The position numbers and the translations under genes are program-made. From Candidatus Melainabacteria bacterium (lineage in GTDB: Bacteria; Cyanobacteriota; Vampirovibrionia; Obscuribacterales; Obscuribacteraceae): a stretch of DNA of 64,000 bases. The stretch is from positions 806,001 through 870,000 of the forward strand of contig QKMZ01000003.1 of the NCBI GenBank assembly GCA_003242885.1. The letters are read 5' to 3'. The notes beneath the pieces are model-generated. The model did not search any database, was not told where the DNA came from, and saw only the letters and a program-made list of their open reading frames with translations. Of this stretch, positions 16,531-25,061 are shown piece by piece; position 1 is the first letter of the stretch; each line of letters starts with the position of its first letter.

Positions 16531-17865
16531 ATGAAATTCACTGCCAGCCGGCGACTTTATTTATTGCTTTGCGCAGGTGTAGCGATTTTTGCTGCAGCTT
16601 ATTTCTTCAAAGGCGCACACACGCTCGGTCTAGTTGTCGACGCACTGATACTGGTGGCAGTGGCGGTGGATTTTCAATTGACGCCCAGACCAAGATTGAT
16701 TTCCGCCACCAGAGAAAATCAAGAGCGCTTATCGATCGGCAGAAACAACGAAGTCTTCATCTATGTTCAAAACAAGAGCAGCCTCGACCTCAGAGTTCAG
16801 GTAAAAGACGACTGCCCTCTAAATCTCAACCCAAATGTAGAAGTATTCGAATGCACAATTAAGAGCGGCGAACAAATAACGCTCAAGTACGAAGTGATTC
16901 CACGCAGACGCGGGCTCTACAAATTCGGCGATATCCATGTTCGCTATTTAAGTTTTTTAGGACTTTTCTATCGTGAATCAACGAGTAAGGCGGAAAAGGG
17001 TGCCAAAGTCTATAGTGATTTGAAAGCGCTCTACGATCTTTCAATCAAACTGAGCCGGACAACGGAGCTGGGTGAACTGCACCAAAGGAAACGCGGACAG
17101 GGTACCGATTTTGCCAGCCTGCGCGAGTACACGGTAGGCGACGACAGCAAACTCATCGACTGGAAAGCCACTGCCCGCAGAGACAGGCCAGTCGTAAGAA
17201 CATATGAAGTAGAACAAGAACAACGTCTCCTTATTCTTATCGACGCCGGAAGAATGATGCTTTCCGATCTCGAAGGACTGACGCGTTTCGACCATGCCCT
17301 CAATGCCGGTCTATGCCTGGCGTTAACCGGGCTCACTCACAACGATCAAGTTTCATTCGGCATCTTCGCCGACAAACCTCTTGCCTATTTGCCGCCACGG
17401 CGAGGCAAAGCGTACTTGAAGAAAATATTGGAAGCAGTATTCGATGTTGAACCTAAAATGGTGGAGCCTGATTATCTAGGAATGCTTTCGTATTTCGCTT
17501 CCATGCAAAAAGGCAGATGCCTTATGGTTTTGCTCACCGATCTAACTGATGCCGTCGGCTCTCAATCAATGCTCGCCGGTCTAGCCAGCCTCTCCGGCAG
17601 ACATCTGCCGTTTTGCGTAACGCTCAAAGACCGACAGGTGACTGAGATGTCTCATCAAGGCATTCTCAAGGACGCACATGATAAAAGTGTTCCAGTCGAC
17701 CAGATTTACCGGCGTGCAGTAGCGTGCGATTTGCTTTCACAAAGAGAACTGGCTCTGAATGTTTTGCATAGACGCGGATGCCTGGTACTAGACTGCCCAC
17801 CGCAAGAACTTTCCGACAAGCTTGTCGATACCTATCTGGAAATCAAAACGCGCGGGCGCCTTTAA
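16531..17865 (+). CDS. DUF58 domain-containing protein
   Basis: Two N-terminal membrane helices (residues about 7-25 and 29-50) anchor a protein whose C-terminal half is a DUF58 / von Willebrand factor A-like domain. The diagnostic DUF58 motif is present near residues 190-220: GTDFASLREYTVGDDSKLID followed by WKATARRDRPVVRTYE. The later segment LLILIDAGRMM resembles the metal-site strand of a vWA domain. These proteins are the usual partners of MoxR ATPases. It is the last gene of the five-gene operon; it converges on the LuxR-type regulator. Confidence 0.93.
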   Translation: MKFTASRRLYLLLCAGVAIFAAAYFFKGAHTLGLVVDALILVAVAVDFQLTPRPRLISATRENQERLSIGRNNEVFIYVQNKSSLDLRVQVKDDCPLNLNPNVEVFECTIKSGEQITLKYEVIPRRRGLYKFGDIHVRYLSFLGLFYRESTSKAEKGAKVYSDLKALYDLSIKLSRTTELGELHQRKRGQGTDFASLREYTVGDDSKLIDWKATARRDRPVVRTYEVEQEQRLLILIDAGRMMLSDLEGLTRFDHALNAGLCLALTGLTHNDQVSFGIFADKPLAYLPPRRGKAYLKKILEAVFDVEPKMVEPDYLGMLSYFASMQKGRCLMVLLTDLTDAVGSQSMLAGLASLSGRHLPFCVTLKDRQVTEMSHQGILKDAHDKSVPVDQIYRRAVACDLLSQRELALNVLHRRGCLVLDCPPQELSDKLVDTYLEIKTRGRL

Positions 17866-17962
17866 GTCCAGCTTAGACCGCTTTTCTTGAGCCAGATCAT
17901 TTCGAACCGGCTCTACTTGAATCGACTCTGCTCAATCCAAAACAGGGTGAGACAAGAAAAAT

Positions 17963-19783
17963 CTAGACTAGATCGTTGTCGCACGCATATTTTACTAGCG
18001 CAGTACGGCTCTTCAATTTGAGTTTCTTTCGAATGCGCGAAGCGTGCAATTCAACAGTCGACTCGGTGAGGAATAGGCGCTGAGCAATTTCTCTGTTAGC
18101 GAGACCTGACGCAATTAATTTAAGAACTTCCAACTCGCGGAAGGAAAGCGGCGGACCACCCGTCTCAGAGCGGCCTTTGTCTTCCAAACTTTCAGGTCGA
18201 TTGGTTCTCGACGCCATCTCCAGAGTGTTCGTCAACTGCTGAGTGAGGTTGCCCAACAAGTTCATATTGAACAGTTGATCTTTCACTTGCATGAAAGCCT
18301 GGCTGTTCTCGAGAGCAATGGCAGCTTCTGCTGCAGCAACTTCAAGCATATCGAGTTCGTTCGGTAACCATTTGCGCGGGGCACCACAGGAGATGGCAAC
18401 TACGACTCCGTAGATATGTCCGTGATGCGAAATCGGAGCTCCGGCAATGCTGCTGAAACCATTATCCAGGAACCATTCCAGCTCCTCATCGCTAATTTGC
18501 AAATTCGGTCTTTCGGCAACGATATCGCCAACAGCCTTTACCCGTGTTTTGAAATGAGACGCTGTACGAGCCGGGAATTGTCCTGTTCTCCCGAGCCCAA
18601 GCGGCGAAACATCAGGTTCTGCATACTCGTGGGTGACAATTGGCGAGGTCACGGATTCAGTTCTAACAATCATGCAGCGCGATACACTCAAAGCGCGGCC
18701 TAAACTGTCGACCACCGATTGCATGATGCTGTCTCGATCGAGCGATGAGTGAACACGACAGACAATCTGGCGCATCCATCTTTCCCATGTTAGTTGCTTG
18801 GAAAGACTGGCTTGACCGGCCTCCATTTGTCCAAAGTCTTCTTGAGCGCCGGTCGTTTTAGAAGTAGAGGTAATCTGTTTTTGTTGATGAACAATAACAG
18901 CTACATGCTGTCCATTCGACTTCGGATCATGAATCGGATAAGCGAGCAAAGAAACCGTCGCACCATCCGATTTGCCAGCAGAGACAGCCAAATCACTGAC
19001 GCTCTTGGCAGAATCTTCGCTGGCAGCTCTATTTATGGCCTCGACAACCAGCGCTTTAGGAGCGAGCAAATCGCTCAAACTGACATTCGTAAGCGACGCA
19101 CTCGAGCCCGTCAGCAAAAGTGAAGCACTGGCATTTGCACTCAACACCGCCAGTGTTTCTCGATTGACGATCAGGCATGCAGAGCCTGCTTCACTGAAAA
19201 ATACAGCTTCGCGATTAAGTGTTCTAAGAGCCTGGCAAACTTCAACAAAAAGCGCAACCTGCTGTGCCAGTCCCTCGCAAGCCTCAATCATCTGGTCGCA
19301 AAAGTATGAGCTGTCCGCGCCCGGAGCCGCGTGCATAGTGAGACAACCAATGGGACCTTTCGGTCCGATCAGGGGGAATGCAATCACAGCACCCGATTTG
19401 GTATCACCGACAAACTCGCCTAACTGCGAGCCCTCGTGCGAGAGTATGTCCTGTAACGGCAGAGGTCGCCCATCTCTTAAAAGCTTGGTGAACTCGGAAC
19501 GCAGACCTAAATGGTAGCTCTTGCCCAAATGCGCAGATTTCTGCGAGCGTGAATACTCAGCATTTACTGAGAGCGACGCGCCATCCTCTGAAAACAAGAG
19601 AACCGCACAGCGCTCAAGATTTAATCCTTGCCCAATCTCGCCGGCCGCCCGACCAGTCAGTACAGAAAGGTCTTCTGGCGTTCTCATAGCGGCGCGCACA
19701 AGCTCAGTGACTTTGCTCAACAAAGCCCAAAGATCAGCCGGGCCGGCTAATTTGTCTGATCTGGCAACTTTAGGTACGTTCAA
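17963..19783 (-). CDS. GAF-domain transcriptional regulator with LuxR-type HTH
   Basis: This is a one-component regulator. Residues about 20-180 and 335-500 look like GAF sensor domains (for example CAVLLFSEDGASLSVNAEY and the segment GAPISHHGHIYGVVVAISCG), with a PAS-like stretch between them. The last 65 residues are a LuxR/FixJ helix-turn-helix: LSFRELEVLKLIASGLANRE then IAQRLFLTESTVELHASRIR. There is no phospho-acceptor receiver domain. The start is uncertain: the TTG at 19783 has no clear ribosome-binding site. Neighbours give no hint of the target genes. Confidence 0.88.
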   Translation of the reverse strand: MNVPKVARSDKLAGPADLWALLSKVTELVRAAMRTPEDLSVLTGRAAGEIGQGLNLERCAVLLFSEDGASLSVNAEYSRSQKSAHLGKSYHLGLRSEFTKLLRDGRPLPLQDILSHEGSQLGEFVGDTKSGAVIAFPLIGPKGPIGCLTMHAAPGADSSYFCDQMIEACEGLAQQVALFVEVCQALRTLNREAVFFSEAGSACLIVNRETLAVLSANASASLLLTGSSASLTNVSLSDLLAPKALVVEAINRAASEDSAKSVSDLAVSAGKSDGATVSLLAYPIHDPKSNGQHVAVIVHQQKQITSTSKTTGAQEDFGQMEAGQASLSKQLTWERWMRQIVCRVHSSLDRDSIMQSVVDSLGRALSVSRCMIVRTESVTSPIVTHEYAEPDVSPLGLGRTGQFPARTASHFKTRVKAVGDIVAERPNLQISDEELEWFLDNGFSSIAGAPISHHGHIYGVVVAISCGAPRKWLPNELDMLEVAAAEAAIALENSQAFMQVKDQLFNMNLLGNLTQQLTNTLEMASRTNRPESLEDKGRSETGGPPLSFRELEVLKLIASGLANREIAQRLFLTESTVELHASRIRKKLKLKSRTALVKYACDNDLV

Positions 19784-20214
19784 CTAATTTACCGATTACG
19801 GCAGGAGGGCGAACAAAGGTTTCAATCGATCTCTTATAGCTAAGGGATATTCCAATTTTCCCCATAACATACGGTACTGTCCATATACGGGTTTTTCACA
19901 GTGAACGCAGAGCAACCATAAGCCGAACCTCTAATGTGGGCCGGGGTTTTCACTGGGAACATACAGCCATGCCCAGCTGTCAGTAGCAAACAGGTGTGGG
20001 AGCCTAGAGCGCTTGCACCACAAAGAGTCACCGCCAAACATCAACCAGGCGCGAGAAAACGAGATTAGCGAAAGTTTATTTTTGCTAAAAACGTTCCCCC
20101 CGCTTGACTAGCCGCTCAAACGCCAACACAGCGGGCGTTACAGCACGTTTCGAAGCGCCACGAAATTGGTATAGAATTAATGTAAGCTCATTTAATATAA
20201 AAGGGAAGCCTCAA
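19784..20214. other. Intergenic region with a degenerate 54-bp repeat
   Basis: This 430-bp gap separates the LuxR-type regulator from the HExxH protein. Two related 18-mers, GGGTTTTTCACAGTGAAC at 19889-19906 and GGGGTTTTCACTGGGAAC at 19943-19960 (15 of 18 identical), recur at a 54-bp period, and similarity continues after each. On the minus strand a 65-codon frame (19840-20037) reads through this and shows an 18-residue peptide period (FPVKTP, FTVKNP). It could be a small repetitive protein, a structured RNA or a tandem binding region. I cannot decide. Confidence 0.4.
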
Positions 20215-20766
20215 ATGACCTCGGCATCACAGTTCAGAAACCTGAAACGCCAATTTGGTAAACGCCTAGTCGAGTGCGCTCTTAAATGTCCGACCTTAGT
20301 CGCGGACATCGAACGTATTCGCCAGGAGGGCGTCAAGATAAGGCTGGTGGATGGACCTTGCCGGGCGTATTACGACCGCAAGAAGCGGACGATATACATT
20401 GGCAGATGGTGCCCGCGCAACTACAAATTGATTAGCATCGCGCACGAGTTCGTCCATGCTGTCATCCGTCCGACTATCGACCCGGTTCCAGGTGTCACCG
20501 GCAGACAAGAATTCGTCACTCGCTGTCTGGAAGAAGAGACAGAGGCCATCGTTCACGAAATTAGCATTGTCAAAGAGCTGATCGAGGCGGGAGTGAAAAT
20601 AGATCCAAAAGAGCTTGAGTGGTTGAAACGTTATAAACGTGGCGGACGCAAGGCAATCATGAAAGCACTGCAGAAAACAATCACTTCTACTACTGGCGAA
20701 GACTATCCAGAGTATTACGGCAGCTGGTATGACGAAATCGTACCGCCTGCAAAGCGACTGCCCTAG
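20215..20766 (+). CDS. Putative zinc metallopeptidase (HExxH), family not recognised
   Basis: The sequence contains HEFVH at residues 77-81, the zinc-binding signature of gluzincin/SprT-like peptidases, followed about 30 residues later by EEETEAIVHE, which could supply the third ligand. A preceding segment (YYDRKKRTIYIGRWCPRNY) forms strand-like sequence before the helix, as in IrrE/ImmA or SprT folds. I do not recognise the family beyond this. No signal peptide is present, so it is likely cytoplasmic. The start ATG at 20215 is preceded by AAGGGA; a longer frame reaches 20104 but has no ribosome-binding site. Length is 183 residues. Confidence 0.75.
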   Translation: MTSASQFRNLKRQFGKRLVECALKCPTLVADIERIRQEGVKIRLVDGPCRAYYDRKKRTIYIGRWCPRNYKLISIAHEFVHAVIRPTIDPVPGVTGRQEFVTRCLEEETEAIVHEISIVKELIEAGVKIDPKELEWLKRYKRGGRKAIMKALQKTITSTTGEDYPEYYGSWYDEIVPPAKRLP

Positions 20767-20781
20767 CACGTTCTAATCAAT

Positions 20782-20813
20782 TAGATTGCCAACCGGCTAG
20801 ATTGCCAACCGGC
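20782..20813. repeat. Perfect 16-bp tandem duplication
   Basis: TAGATTGCCAACCGGC occurs twice head to tail (20782-20797 and 20798-20813), ending directly at the pxpA stop codon in the gap between two convergent genes. Confidence 0.9.
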
Positions 20814-21710
20814 TTACAGCAAGTAAGGCAGCGGCGAGTCTTTCTCTTCATCCACAGTAAAGGGCTCGGATGTCAGAGCGCACGGATTGGGGATCATGTA
20901 ACGCAGCTCTTCAGCTATGGCTCGAGCCTGCGGCATGCCGGCATGCAAGTGGATCGTCTGGAAGTCGATTTTTACTCGTGAGCCGTCAGCAGCAGTCACT
21001 TCGCCGTAATTAATCAGAGAGCGAGCCTGATTCATAATTTCGTTGTGCGACCGCATCTGTGCGCGACTATGAGTATGTGGCAAGAGATTGCCATTGCTGT
21101 CGTAAGCTCTGTCCAACCAGGCTTCCTGAGCTACTCTAATTCCTGCACGCTCACCGGCAGCAAGCAGATTGCTTCCCGATGGTCCAATCAAGATCAGCCA
21201 TCGGTCAAACTCAGCAAGCGCTTTGGCAACGACGGTTGCAATGCGAACATCATGCGACATCTGGCGATAAAGAAAACCATGGGGTCTGACTTGAGTCAGT
21301 TCAAAACCAAATGTGCGAGCCATACCGGACAGAGCACCGATTTGATAAAGAACCGAGGCACGAAGTTCGGAAGTGGACAAATGAATCTCTCGCCTGCCAA
21401 AACCTTGCAAATCGGGATAGCCGATATGAGCCCCCAGAGCCAGACCATAATAACGGCATTCTTCCAAAGCCGCTTCCATGAGCGAAGGGTCGCCGGCGTG
21501 TGCACCGCAAGCAATGTTTGCCGAGGTGACAAAAGGCAGCACATCAGACTCTCCGGGCATGCGGTAGGGTCCAAAACCCTCACCCATGTTGGTATTGATG
21601 TCTACGCCATGGCGCAAAAACAGCTTGGCTGTGGGAGGCTGTTGAGACTGACTGACCTGAGCGGGCGCTGATTCACGACTTCCCCGTGGTCTCTGTCTTC
21701 CGCGTCGCAT
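20814..21710 (-). CDS. pxpA: LamB/YcsF family, 5-oxoprolinase subunit A
   Basis: PxpA works with PxpB and PxpC to open 5-oxoproline to glutamate using ATP. Family motifs are clear after a 30-residue Arg/Gln/Pro-rich N-terminus: VDINTNMGEGFGPYRM near residue 36, TSANIACGAHAGDPSLM near residue 62, GAHIGYPDLQGFGRRE near residue 92, and QTIHLHAGMPQARAI near residue 250. The usual VKPHG is VRPHG here. The N-terminal extension is basic and unlike standard PxpA. pxpB and pxpC are not adjacent. The ATG at 21710 has a strong AAGGAGG 5 nt upstream and a hairpin-rich leader. Confidence 0.9.
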   Translation of the reverse strand: MRRGRQRPRGSRESAPAQVSQSQQPPTAKLFLRHGVDINTNMGEGFGPYRMPGESDVLPFVTSANIACGAHAGDPSLMEAALEECRYYGLALGAHIGYPDLQGFGRREIHLSTSELRASVLYQIGALSGMARTFGFELTQVRPHGFLYRQMSHDVRIATVVAKALAEFDRWLILIGPSGSNLLAAGERAGIRVAQEAWLDRAYDSNGNLLPHTHSRAQMRSHNEIMNQARSLINYGEVTAADGSRVKIDFQTIHLHAGMPQARAIAEELRYMIPNPCALTSEPFTVDEEKDSPLPYLL

Positions 21711-21722
21711 AATCCTCCTTGC

Positions 21723-21811
21723 TGCCGAATTTCACTCGGCAAAACCAATCTCAGCCCGATCGAAAGGGGTGAGAACTGAGCATTTTAACAGGGAAACCCG
21801 CCAGTTCTCAC
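21723..21811 (-). promoter_or_regulatory. Structured leader of pxpA
   Basis: Reading towards pxpA, a perfect 10-bp inverted repeat (GTGAGAACTG / CAGTTCTCAC, 21802-21811 with 21769-21778) encloses a small GGG/CCC hairpin. A second hairpin follows, TGCCGA / TCGGCA at 21723-21741, close to the AAGGAGG ribosome-binding site. The arrangement suggests a cis-acting RNA or an operator. It matches no riboswitch class that I recognise. Confidence 0.5.
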
Positions 21812-21875
21812 TTTAGAGCTTGTCAGTCCGCAAATGTACTAAACATCAATTTGGAAAAACTAGGTTTTTTCCGGT

Positions 21876-21902
21876 TTGATGAGTGCAATTTAGTCTTACA
21901 AT
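21876..21902 (+). promoter_or_regulatory. Possible promoter of the TPR protein gene
   Basis: TTGATG (21876-21881) and TACAAT (21897-21902) are spaced 15 bp apart, shorter than ideal. This is a consensus match only. Confidence 0.3.
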
Positions 21903-22065
21903 GTAATGAGCACTAAGTGCACCTATGTGTTTTAGGGTATAGGTTTCTCGGATGCCGCTTTGTCTTCAAAGACCCGGCCCGAAAGCCGAACCTCACAATT
22001 TTCCAATTCGGTAGGGCTCAATGCCCGGTTCTCCAAGAACCTCCACTTTTATTTAATCGAGAAAT

Positions 22066-23316
22066 TTGTCTTTGAGACGATTACCAATTCCAATTCTGGG
22101 TGTTCTTATCTGCCTTCTGGCTGGTCTCGACATGAGAGCCAATGCAGATAACCGGCTGATGATGACCGGAGATGACCCCTACAACCTTAGAGTTCTGGCC
22201 TTCCAGTGTTACATCGAAGGGCAAACGGAATCAGCGTTGGAAACCTACCAGCGTGCAGTCAAGCGTGCTATCGAAGAATACGGCAACGATTCAACCATCG
22301 TTGCGGATATCTATTTCGAAATGGGCAGTCTCGCCTTTGATGCAGGAAAGGAAAACACTGCCGAATCTTGGCTCAATGAGTCGCTTAAGCGCAATCCCAA
22401 CTCTGAGATGGCGAGAATAAAACTTGCCGAAATCTACAGAGTTCGAGCGAAACACGATCAAGCTCTTTCGCAAATTCAAACTTGCTTGAAACGTAATCGC
22501 AATTCAATCGCTGCCAGACGAGCTCTTATTGTTTGGCTGCAAGAAAAAGGTTTTGTGGCTCTGGCGACCCAAGAATCTTATGTACTTAGTCAAATAGCTG
22601 GTGGAATGGACAAGCGTATCGCTCCACAAACCATGATGGCGTCTGCCATCAAGCCACATGCGCCGGCCGCTCCACCGGTCAAAAAGGAAGAGCCGGCACC
22701 AACCAAACCGCCCGAGCCGAAGGCTGAAGCCAAAGTGGAAGCGAAAGCACCGGAAAAACCGAAAGCTCCACCTTCTGTTGTTTCAGCATTGATGAAGCGC
22801 GTGATTGCGCCGACGCCCCCACCAAAGAAAGAAACACCGAAGCCGGTAGTAAAACCGCCTGTGGTTGTTAAACAGCCGAAAAAAGAAGTGAAACCGGAGC
22901 CGAAGAAAGCCGAGCCAAAGAAAGAGCAGCCGGCACAAGAAGTTGCGAAGTCGCCAGCTAAGAAGATTGAGAGACCGGCACCGTCTGTGCTTCCTCCTCC
23001 GCCTCCAATGCCAACACCGGTCGTTGCAACAACTCAGCCCAAACGATCCAAGAATGGACTGGTGCCACCACCGCCTCCAATCGTTCCGTCATTCGGAATG
23101 TTTCCGCCGCCGCCGCCCATGGGCTACAACCCCAATGCACCGATGCTGCAGACTCGCGCTGTCATAAAGAAAGAAAAGCCGAAATCCGAGCCGAAGCCGG
23201 AGCCAAAAGAAGACAAAGTAGCACGCGATGCCAAAGACACTCCTAGCGTCGATGAAGAGGGCGAAGGCGATTTTCTCATCGACTGGGCTGGATCAAGCAA
23301 GAAGAAAAAGAAATAA
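22066..23316 (+). CDS. Exported TPR protein with Pro/Lys-rich C-terminal half
   Basis: A signal peptide spans about residues 1-27 (MSLRRLPIPILGVLICLLAG, then a site near ANA-DN). Residues 35-165 contain three to four tetratricopeptide repeats, for example FQCYIEGQTESALETYQRAV, GSLAFDAGKENTAESWLNES and AEIYRVRAKHDQALSQIQTC, which bind partner proteins. Residues 190-400 are dominated by Lys, Pro and Glu, with Pro runs such as LPPPPPM, and are probably disordered or wall-spanning. The start is a TTG at 22066 (a second TTG at 22072) without a clear ribosome-binding site. The function is unknown. It lies convergent with the Spy-like gene. Confidence 0.75.
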   Translation: MSLRRLPIPILGVLICLLAGLDMRANADNRLMMTGDDPYNLRVLAFQCYIEGQTESALETYQRAVKRAIEEYGNDSTIVADIYFEMGSLAFDAGKENTAESWLNESLKRNPNSEMARIKLAEIYRVRAKHDQALSQIQTCLKRNRNSIAARRALIVWLQEKGFVALATQESYVLSQIAGGMDKRIAPQTMMASAIKPHAPAAPPVKKEEPAPTKPPEPKAEAKVEAKAPEKPKAPPSVVSALMKRVIAPTPPPKKETPKPVVKPPVVVKQPKKEVKPEPKKAEPKKEQPAQEVAKSPAKKIERPAPSVLPPPPPMPTPVVATTQPKRSKNGLVPPPPPIVPSFGMFPPPPPMGYNPNAPMLQTRAVIKKEKPKSEPKPEPKEDKVARDAKDTPSVDEEGEGDFLIDWAGSSKKKKK

Positions 23317-23351
23317 GTTGAGCAATTCGCGGCTATGACGAGCCGTTGGAT

Positions 23352-24236
23352 CTACTGATTAGGACCACCGGTCTCTCCGCCGGGAGGTGGCATACCATCA
23401 CCTCTGCGCGGACCGCCAGGTGCCACCATGGCAGCACGCGGACCACCAGGCTTCACATCAGGCAGACGTTTGCGCTGATCCGGAGTCAACACCCCGCGAA
23501 TTGCAAGAAAATCGTCCAGCTTCATGTCTTCTGCCTGTTCGTGCAGTTTGCGTAATTCTTTGCCTTTCGCGCGAATTTGATCATCCGATGCGGAAGGATC
23601 AAACATCATGTCTCGCAGTTCTTGTCCGCCACTGAAAAGCTTTCTTCTAACTTCGCGAACACGAGTAGCTGTAGCTTTTCGCAGTTGTTGAATCTTCGCT
23701 TTTTGCTCGTCGGTCAAGTTAAGCGCAGATAGATCTAGCGCTTTTCTTCCACCAAATCCCCCACCCCTGCCGGCAATTCCGCGGCGTCCACCAAACTGTC
23801 CGTCCCGCATAAAACCTTGCCGGCCTTTTCGAAAACCACCGCCACCAAATCCATCTGCTTGCGCATTCTGTCCGCGAGCAAGCGGCTCTTGTGCAGTATC
23901 CATGCCCTCTTGACCAGGAGCTTGCCCGGATGTTTGTCCGCCCACTTGTCCTTGCATTTGACGAGCGCGCATTATTGCTTTGCGCATTCTGGCGCGGCGC
24001 GCCATCTCATCCGACACATCGCTTGTGCCGCCCTCGCCATCAATTTCATTCAGCAAGGCGCGCGCCTTGCGCATGCCCCTATCGGTTGATTCGGACGCTG
24101 ATGGAACATTAGAGGCACCACTTTTAGTGTCAGATGCAGAACCAGCTCCTTGAGCCGTGGCAAATTGCGTCGCAGCAAGAAAACACAGCGTCAGCGCCAA
24201 ACATCCAATTAGTGATTTGTTAGAGCTTGATCGCAT
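23352..24236 (-). CDS. Spy/CpxP-like periplasmic protein
   Basis: A signal peptide (SLIGCLALTLCFLAATQFATA) precedes a low-complexity Gly/Gln/Arg region and a helical LTxxQ-type domain (residues about 160-245 of the protein). The motif appears as LNLTDEQKAKIQQLRK and again as GVLTPDQRKRLPD, as in Spy/CpxP periplasmic chaperones and metal-stress sensors. The C-terminus is Gly/Pro-rich. I chose the ATG at 24236 with GAGG upstream. It follows the anti-sigma gene with a 17-bp overlap, so it is likely the output or a feedback component of this sigma system in the envelope. Confidence 0.82.
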   Translation of the reverse strand: MRSSSNKSLIGCLALTLCFLAATQFATAQGAGSASDTKSGASNVPSASESTDRGMRKARALLNEIDGEGGTSDVSDEMARRARMRKAIMRARQMQGQVGGQTSGQAPGQEGMDTAQEPLARGQNAQADGFGGGGFRKGRQGFMRDGQFGGRRGIAGRGGGFGGRKALDLSALNLTDEQKAKIQQLRKATATRVREVRRKLFSGGQELRDMMFDPSASDDQIRAKGKELRKLHEQAEDMKLDDFLAIRGVLTPDQRKRLPDVKPGGPRAAMVAPGGPRRGDGMPPPGGETGGPNQ

Positions 24237-25056
24237 ACAGGCCATCCTCATCTGTGCTTACTCCGATATCCGAACTGATGCCATCGTCATCTTCATAGAG
24301 AGCCAATAGCTCTGACGAAGCGGCACGATTGCTTTGTATTGCTTGCGATGCAGGCACAACTGTTTTTGTGTTCTCCTGCGCGACAAGAGGTGCTTTCGTT
24401 TCACGATCTGGTGCGAGGGCAGTCGTAGATTCGCCATGTGCAAGCCTTTCGGTTTCCTCGCTGAAATGCGCGCCGGCAGTCTTATTCACTGCGGAGGAAT
24501 TTGTGATCGATTGTGGCGTATGCGCTGCAATTTTTTCTTGCTGCAGCTTTTGCTCGAGATCTTCTGACCGTTGCGTATTAACACCGCTCTGACTACCGCT
24601 GTTATTGCTGCCTTTGTGCACTGACTCACTGCCACTCTTCACCGCCACTACTCTGGACTGATCGTCAACATTCGAGTGCGCAACTTGCTGTGGATCGCCT
24701 TTCAAAACAATAGAACCAGCAATTGCAATCACAACTGCAGCAGCCGCCGTTGCTGCTACCAACCATTTACGCGTGCCGCGCAACGGTACAACATTGCCAG
24801 GCGGCTCGCTCTGAGCCGATGAGCTGCGAGAAAGGACCTCATCGAAGTTGTCCGCCAGGTCAAAATTCATTTGCCTGCGCGGCAAACTCGAAAGCGAAAC
24901 TTTCAACGCCTCGATTTCCTTCACCTGCCTGGTGCAATCATCGCAATCAGCAAGGTGCAGAACAACCTGCTCCTTCTCCGAGCCCTCCAGCTCATTGTCG
25001 ACGAATGCATCAAGCATCGGTACAAATTTTTCACATTGGGAATTCTTACTAGACAT
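24220..25056 (-). CDS. Zinc-finger anti-sigma factor, membrane-anchored
   Basis: This protein should hold the adjacent ECF sigma factor inactive until an envelope signal arrives. The N-terminus has the ZAS zinc motif HxxxCxxC (LHLADCDDCTRQ near residue 35-43) with an earlier Cys in SQCEKFVPMLDAF. A single membrane helix lies near residues 95-120 (KWLVAATAAAAVVIAIAGSIV). The region after it is a long Ser/Thr/Ala-rich, probably periplasmic, domain with no recognisable fold. I chose the ATG at 25056; a GTG at 25065 overlaps the sigma stop. It is coupled to the sigma gene upstream. Confidence 0.88.
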   Translation of the reverse strand: MSSKNSQCEKFVPMLDAFVDNELEGSEKEQVVLHLADCDDCTRQVKEIEALKVSLSSLPRRQMNFDLADNFDEVLSRSSSAQSEPPGNVVPLRGTRKWLVAATAAAAVVIAIAGSIVLKGDPQQVAHSNVDDQSRVVAVKSGSESVHKGSNNSGSQSGVNTQRSEDLEQKLQQEKIAAHTPQSITNSSAVNKTAGAHFSEETERLAHGESTTALAPDRETKAPLVAQENTKTVVPASQAIQSNRAASSELLALYEDDDGISSDIGVSTDEDGLYAIKL

Positions 25057-25061
25057 AGAAA

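Larger units (their letters stand above)
21711..22065. other. Divergent intergenic region pxpA / TPR protein
   Basis: This 355-bp gap holds the hairpin-rich leader of pxpA on the left and a possible promoter for the TPR gene on the right. I see no gene in it. Confidence 0.6.

Noticed and set aside
19889..19960. Tandem cyclic di-GMP riboswitch
   Set aside because: The repeat resembles part of the GEMM sequence only superficially; the conserved core and tetraloop receptor are not present.
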